A stretch of DNA of 59,424 nucleotides from an uncultured Paenochrobactrum sp. GTDB taxonomy: Bacteria > Pseudomonadota > Alphaproteobacteria > Rhizobiales > Rhizobiaceae. The notes beneath the pieces were generated by a model. The model ran no database searches, was not told the DNA's origin, and saw only the letters and a program-made list of their open reading frames with translations. Below, piece by piece: positions 59,355-59,424 of the stretch. How positions within the stretch are numbered: the first letter of the stretch is position 1; every line of letters begins with the position of its first letter. The DNA lies in contig CANQXU010000002.1 of assembly GCA_947627865.1 (NCBI GenBank), forward strand, positions 1 through 59,424, written 5' to 3'. Both the position numbers and the translations under genes were made by a program.

Positions 59355-59424
59355 GGTTTGCGCGTCTAAGGCTTAGTCCTGATCAAGCATCATGAAACGA
59401 GGCCGGTTTTTCTGCGGGAGGTAG

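Noticed and set aside
1-59424. CRISPR arrays, rRNA, tRNA genes and prophage modules
   Set aside because: No regularly spaced repeats, conserved RNA sequences or phage structural genes were seen on either strand.

Overview
The window looks like a chromosomal segment of a Hyphomicrobiales alphaproteobacterium, perhaps close to Brucellaceae or Bartonellaceae. The evidence is moderate G+C, many ABC importers in operons with ATGA/TAATG overlaps, a RhtX-type siderophore permease, a hydantoin-racemase-like enzyme, DUF2478 beside a MogA-like gene, and a quinoprotein dehydrogenase with MxaJ-like partners. This placement is inferred by eye; no database was searched. No rRNA, tRNA or CRISPR array was seen.

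Region 1 (0.2-15.6 kb). After a ClC channel gene comes the most unusual locus. A class II lanthipeptide synthetase (LanM, minus strand) is preceded by a 37-codon ORF, absent from the ORF track, that has the make-up of a precursor peptide. A 12-bp hairpin lies between the two. This unit is divergent from a hydroxamate siderophore operon (N-hydroxylase and a GNAT-NIS synthetase fusion), and two copies of one 16-bp palindrome lie in the shared intergenic region. A glycine-rich autotransporter follows, then a siderophore uptake pair on the minus strand. Both uptake genes are damaged: the permease has a frameshift at a G5 run, and the TonB receptor has lost its 5' end.

Region 2 (15.6-20.3 kb) is a decayed island. 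It holds fragments of hsdM, an mcrB-like gene, a frameshifted membrane protein gene, a possible VirB11-like tail and an IS6-type transposase, together with an apparently intact AbiEii-like two-gene unit.

Region 3 (20.3-34 kb). A YhaO/YhaN (SbcD/SbcC-like) pair and an RpiR-type regulator precede a minus-strand catabolic operon: creatinase-like M24 protein, sugar-type ABC importer, NMT1/THI5-like protein without a signal peptide, and Asp/Glu (hydantoin) racemase. A short element with inverted ends and an IS1182-type transposase fragment follows.

Region 4 (34-41 kb) is a peptide/opine-type importer split over two divergent operons. One has the binding protein with a MarR regulator. The other has a creatininase-family amidohydrolase, two permeases and a fused double ATPase. 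The first permease gene has a compact, riboswitch-like leader.

Region 5 (41-51.5 kb) is a quinoprotein locus. DUF2478 and MogA-like genes stand beside an operon that interleaves an ABC-2 exporter with a NitT/TauT-type importer, then cytochrome c, a divergent PQQ dehydrogenase with an Asp-X-Asp active-site motif, and two MxaJ-like binding proteins. The Asp-X-Asp pair is the feature linked to lanthanide use in XoxF-type enzymes.

Region 6 (51.5-59.4 kb) has an M50-like membrane protein without its catalytic motif, a PIN/RHH toxin-antitoxin pair, a benzoylformate-decarboxylase-type enzyme, two small conserved genes (DUF2945, DUF488), a variant M28 peptidase and a divergent peptide-binding protein.
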